A DNA stretch of 9,493 nt from JAUMBM01 sp964441755 (GTDB lineage Bacteria; Bacteroidota; Bacteroidia; Chitinophagales; Saprospiraceae), in the NCBI GenBank assembly GCA_964441755.1, contig CAYTVG010000045.1, positions 1 to 9,493 on the forward strand, written 5' to 3'. The notes beneath the pieces were generated by a model. That model did no database searches. It worked only from the letters and a program-made list of their open reading frames with translations, and was not told the origin of the DNA. Of the stretch, positions 8,201 to 9,493 are shown piece by piece (within the stretch, counting starts at the first letter, position 1; every line of letters starts with the position of its first letter). The translations under genes and the position numbers were made by a program.

Positions 8201-9493
8201 TGAACGACAGCTCGTAAGGCGCATCCAGTGAGCCCGTCACCGTCTGCTGCCGGAAGGTGAAGCTGTCCACAGACGTCAGCACTGCCTCCGTCGACGGGTC
8301 GTACAGCTTTATCTGCAGCCGCTCTCCGCCGGCTACATTCGAGTAGATTGTAAAGAAGTGGAACACCTGCGTGCCGATGCGCACCGGCGTATTCACCGCC
8401 CGCACCTCACTGCCCGACAGCAGTGCCACCACCTTGCTCGTGTCATTGTCCACTTCCCCGTCGATCACCAGCTGTGCCGTCAGGTTGGCGGTATAGGTAT
8501 AGCCCGAAGGATTGTCGACACTCCAGCCCTGGTAGGGATCATCGCCCGATACCAGTTGCACGCTGCCGACACAGCTGCTGCTGTTACCCGATACGTCCAC
8601 CGCACTCACCTGTATGGGCACAATCAGACCCGCATTGCCGATGTTGAAACTCAGCGACGGGATGCTGATGCTGCTGATACTGCAGTTGTCTGTTGTGTTG
8701 AGCTGGTCTACTACGTCTGATTCCTGTAATACGACTGTATTACCCGTCGTCAGCACCAGCGTACTGCTGCGGCACACCAGCACCGGTGCTGTCGTATCAG
8801 CCACCGTCACCGTCGCAGTACACACAGCCGTAAGCCCTGCACTGTCCGTCACCGTCAGCCGCACAGTGCGCGCACCCGTGCTGTCGCAGTCAAACGACAT
8901 ATTGCTCAGCACCCGCGAAGCAATCCCGCAGTTGTCCGCTGAGCCCGCATCGATATCCGCTACCGCAATAGTCGCCTCACCATCATCGTCCAGATAAACC
9001 GACACATCCCGGCACAGCGCCCGCGGAGCCACATCGTTTACCGTCACCACAAACGAGCAGTCGGCCGTATTGCCGGCAGCATCTGTTGCCCGCCAGCTCA
9101 CTGTTGTCGCTCCCAGCGCAAAAAAGCTTCCACTCGCAGGGCCGCCCGTGCGGCTCAGCGTAACCCCCGCAACGTTGTCCGTCGCTGTCGGCAGGGCATA
9201 GCTCACCACCACCCCGCAGCTGTCCTGAGACGACGAGACCGTCACACTGCCAGGACAACTGATCTGCGGCGCCACACAGTCTCCCGGCGCCGTAAACAGG
9301 TTGTTGTACGTCTGTGCACAGAGCGGGTTTTCGCCCGCAACGCTCACACTCACGCTCACCCCCTGTCCGTCGGCAGGCAGGCCTGTCAGCGTGATGGTAT
9401 CCTGTAGAGCTCCGGCCGTCATCGCATACAACTGACCATTGATCTCCAGCTGTCCGCCTGCAGGGGCTGCGCTCGTATACGTCAGCAGCAGCG
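5256..9493 (-). CDS. Large T9SS-secreted multidomain surface protein (C-terminal part, runs off right edge)
   Basis: The frame is open from the right edge to the TAA at 5258-5256; 1411 residues are seen, numbered here from the first full codon at 9491. A TTG at 9431 is not the start, because the frame continues upstream. Domains in order: HYR-like 71-153 (ISCPGSVTV, TATDNVAGV, ATDAAGNTADC), HYR/cadherin-like 155-232 (SADNCGI) and 233-315; beta modules about 322-431 and 587-696, which are copies of each other; thrombospondin-3-like calcium-binding segment 746-797 (DTDGDGYCD, DFDGDGVYAD); SprB-like 801-899; HYR-like about 901-1015 and 1017-1096 (GGSTDNCGI); DUF1349/concanavalin-like sandwich about 1100-1277; a flexible linker; and a T9SS type A sorting domain 1333-1411 (YPNPAQEAVY, WYNLLGQVV, MPRGVYWLRL). 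The last directs export through the outer membrane and attachment or release after cleavage (family knowledge). Adhesion or matrix function is inferred; no enzyme motif is visible. GC is about 60-70% in sampled 60-base rows, well above the neighbours. A hairpin cluster follows the stop. Confidence 0.95.
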   Translation of the reverse strand, partial: LLLTYTSAAPAGGQLEINGQLYAMTAGALQDTITLTGLPADGQGVSVSVSVAGENPLCAQTYNNLFTAPGDCVAPQISCPGSVTVSSSQDSCGVVVSYALPTATDNVAGVTLSRTGGPASGSFFALGATTVSWRATDAAGNTADCSFVVTVNDVAPRALCRDVSVYLDDDGEATIAVADIDAGSADNCGIASRVLSNMSFDCDSTGARTVRLTVTDSAGLTAVCTATVTVADTTAPVLVCRSSTLVLTTGNTVVLQESDVVDQLNTTDNCSISSISIPSLSFNIGNAGLIVPIQVSAVDVSGNSSSCVGSVQLVSGDDPYQGWSVDNPSGYTYTANLTAQLVIDGEVDNDTSKVVALLSGSEVRAVNTPVRIGTQVFHFFTIYSNVAGGERLQIKLYDPSTEAVLTSVDSFTFRQQTVTGSLDAPYELSFSSDGDLLISMEAIPGQRRLQGMDFRPVALRDYLNQRDSDPIVWEVSDNPYFATVVSNDTLYVSPVSTSWTGSTSLAIQATEQTLNAYTAASSLSLEILPGYAGPTFETVPPQYAAPGEAFDTISLTDYETTYTGSCLNYSLSPLLPAAMVPPLPLPAWSVNGAAYSHTMSVTLQARYTPDYLFSHADDRVAAFIGGQLRGVASAQVLGGRRLFLLQVYDNQVQGASVELRLYSGALGREFVLAEPLTFSSGGQVGTPDSPLSADFAPVLVSLAADGQLLVSLRDTSWQGSLSVMAKAADCDFSEELQADTQIDYCRGVDTDGDGYCDFLDPDPLDACVPDRLNSACDFDGDGVYADVDPDDEDPCVPGILVTAQAVQHPSCAGSTDGLFTLELSSAYCSGGSFDVRMIEAGTGASRLLGSNVTLPASIAVADVGVGSYGIELSIASAGGCNVATSCYPALTPSVAVLISQDTTPPVLVVRDGSQQLQQQLQQAYSADADDCAANLSWTVEVQDNCSLPGYRPTLAAVLTAVGVSPAPALSVTGPDANQRYSLSMRLPVGSHRLELTGTDTDGNETVISYTFDIMDNTAPVAVCRDATVALGTDGTFTLTGELLDGGSTDNCGITSRTVEGGSLLSCAQAGEEVVRSLRVTDAAGNSSSCEAVITVDGGSGLPAGWQAVSVGGTTGSVDWGACSDELVISAAGTLGGGNDAYYGVQRQLCGDGELRARIVGLTGSGWGGIQLRETNAVLSKKVLLKNNMLPFIRREVRSQTGGQLQSQQLFLPNQSWLRLVRSGNDFIGYSSADGQSWQSIFFFAIPMGQCIELGLFAESTGSEQAVVRFTDVQVIGLSEGNDDSPAYLQTEGTGSKPAEDKPAGLQTTAQQASQLSVLEPAYDENLGGQVAADQLPLISVYPNPAQEAVYISGGEGLEVSWYNLLGQVVRRDLLRSGQSLLDVSAMPRGVYWLRLRQHGREVACRRLLLAH
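7404..8528 (-). repeat. Diverged duplicated module inside the T9SS protein
   Basis: Copy A is encoded by 8199-8528 and copy B by 7404-7733. Both open with a Trp-Ser-Val and share the spaced pattern 'V-A-x-x-x-G-x-x-x-R-x-V' (VVALLSGSEVRAV versus VAAFIGGQLRGV), then an F/Y-rich strand ending in 'Y-x-N' (TIYSNVAGGE versus QVYDNQVQGA), 'LY', and 'TF...G(S/T)xDxP'. Similar modules recur in Bacteroidota T9SS cargo. Between the copies, copy A carries an extra segment with a Leu-Arg-Asp-Tyr-Leu Ig-like stretch. Confidence 0.65.

Noticed and set aside
9429..9431. TTG as a start codon of the T9SS gene
   Set aside because: The frame stays open upstream to the window edge and encodes in-family sequence; no signal peptide follows the TTG.

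Overview
The window holds parts of three large or mid-sized secreted-protein genes, all read on the minus strand. The coding style points to a Bacteroidota bacterium, probably a Saprospiria/Lewinella-like lineage (inference). The reasons are a type IX secretion system (T9SS) type A sorting domain, HYR/cadherin-like repeats of the 'APVAVCRD...DGGSTDNCGI' kind, LamG and carboxypeptidase-regulatory-like modules, signal peptides ending in '(L/T)(S/T)AQ', and start codons without a clear Shine-Dalgarno sequence. No RNA genes, CRISPR array, transposase or other enzyme genes are visible.

Layout in the direction of transcription (right to left). (1) 9493-5256: the C-terminal 1411 codons of a very large GC-rich mosaic protein. 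It has HYR-like repeats, a duplicated extracellular beta module, a thrombospondin-3-like calcium-binding segment, a SprB-like segment, a DUF1349/concanavalin-like sandwich and a T9SS sorting domain. Its N-terminus lies beyond the right edge. (2) 5255-4870: a 386-base gap. Its first part is packed with inverted repeats (a perfect 34-bp palindrome, a 9-bp hairpin and a strong intrinsic terminator). Its second part is the leader of the next gene and has a small set of repeated GCAGGTA-like words. (3) 4869-4003: a complete 288-residue exported protein whose C-terminal half is a phage tail-collar/tail-fibre-like domain with two HNH (HxH) motifs. (4) 4002-3956: a 47-base spacer. (5) 3955 to beyond position 1: the first 1318 residues of a giant exported protein with an FN3-like domain, two LamG domains, carboxypeptidase-regulatory-like repeats and a long beta-rich segment of unknown function.

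The tail-collar gene and the giant LamG gene are probably co-transcribed, being on the same strand with a 47-base gap. The terminator separates them from the upstream T9SS gene. All three products appear to act outside the cytoplasm as adhesion, matrix or surface proteins; no catalytic motif was recognised. The most unusual points are the collar-like exported protein, a LamG domain that seems to be nested inside a carboxypeptidase-regulatory-like fold, the Ser/Thr-alternating segment at the left edge, and the perfect palindrome behind the T9SS gene.
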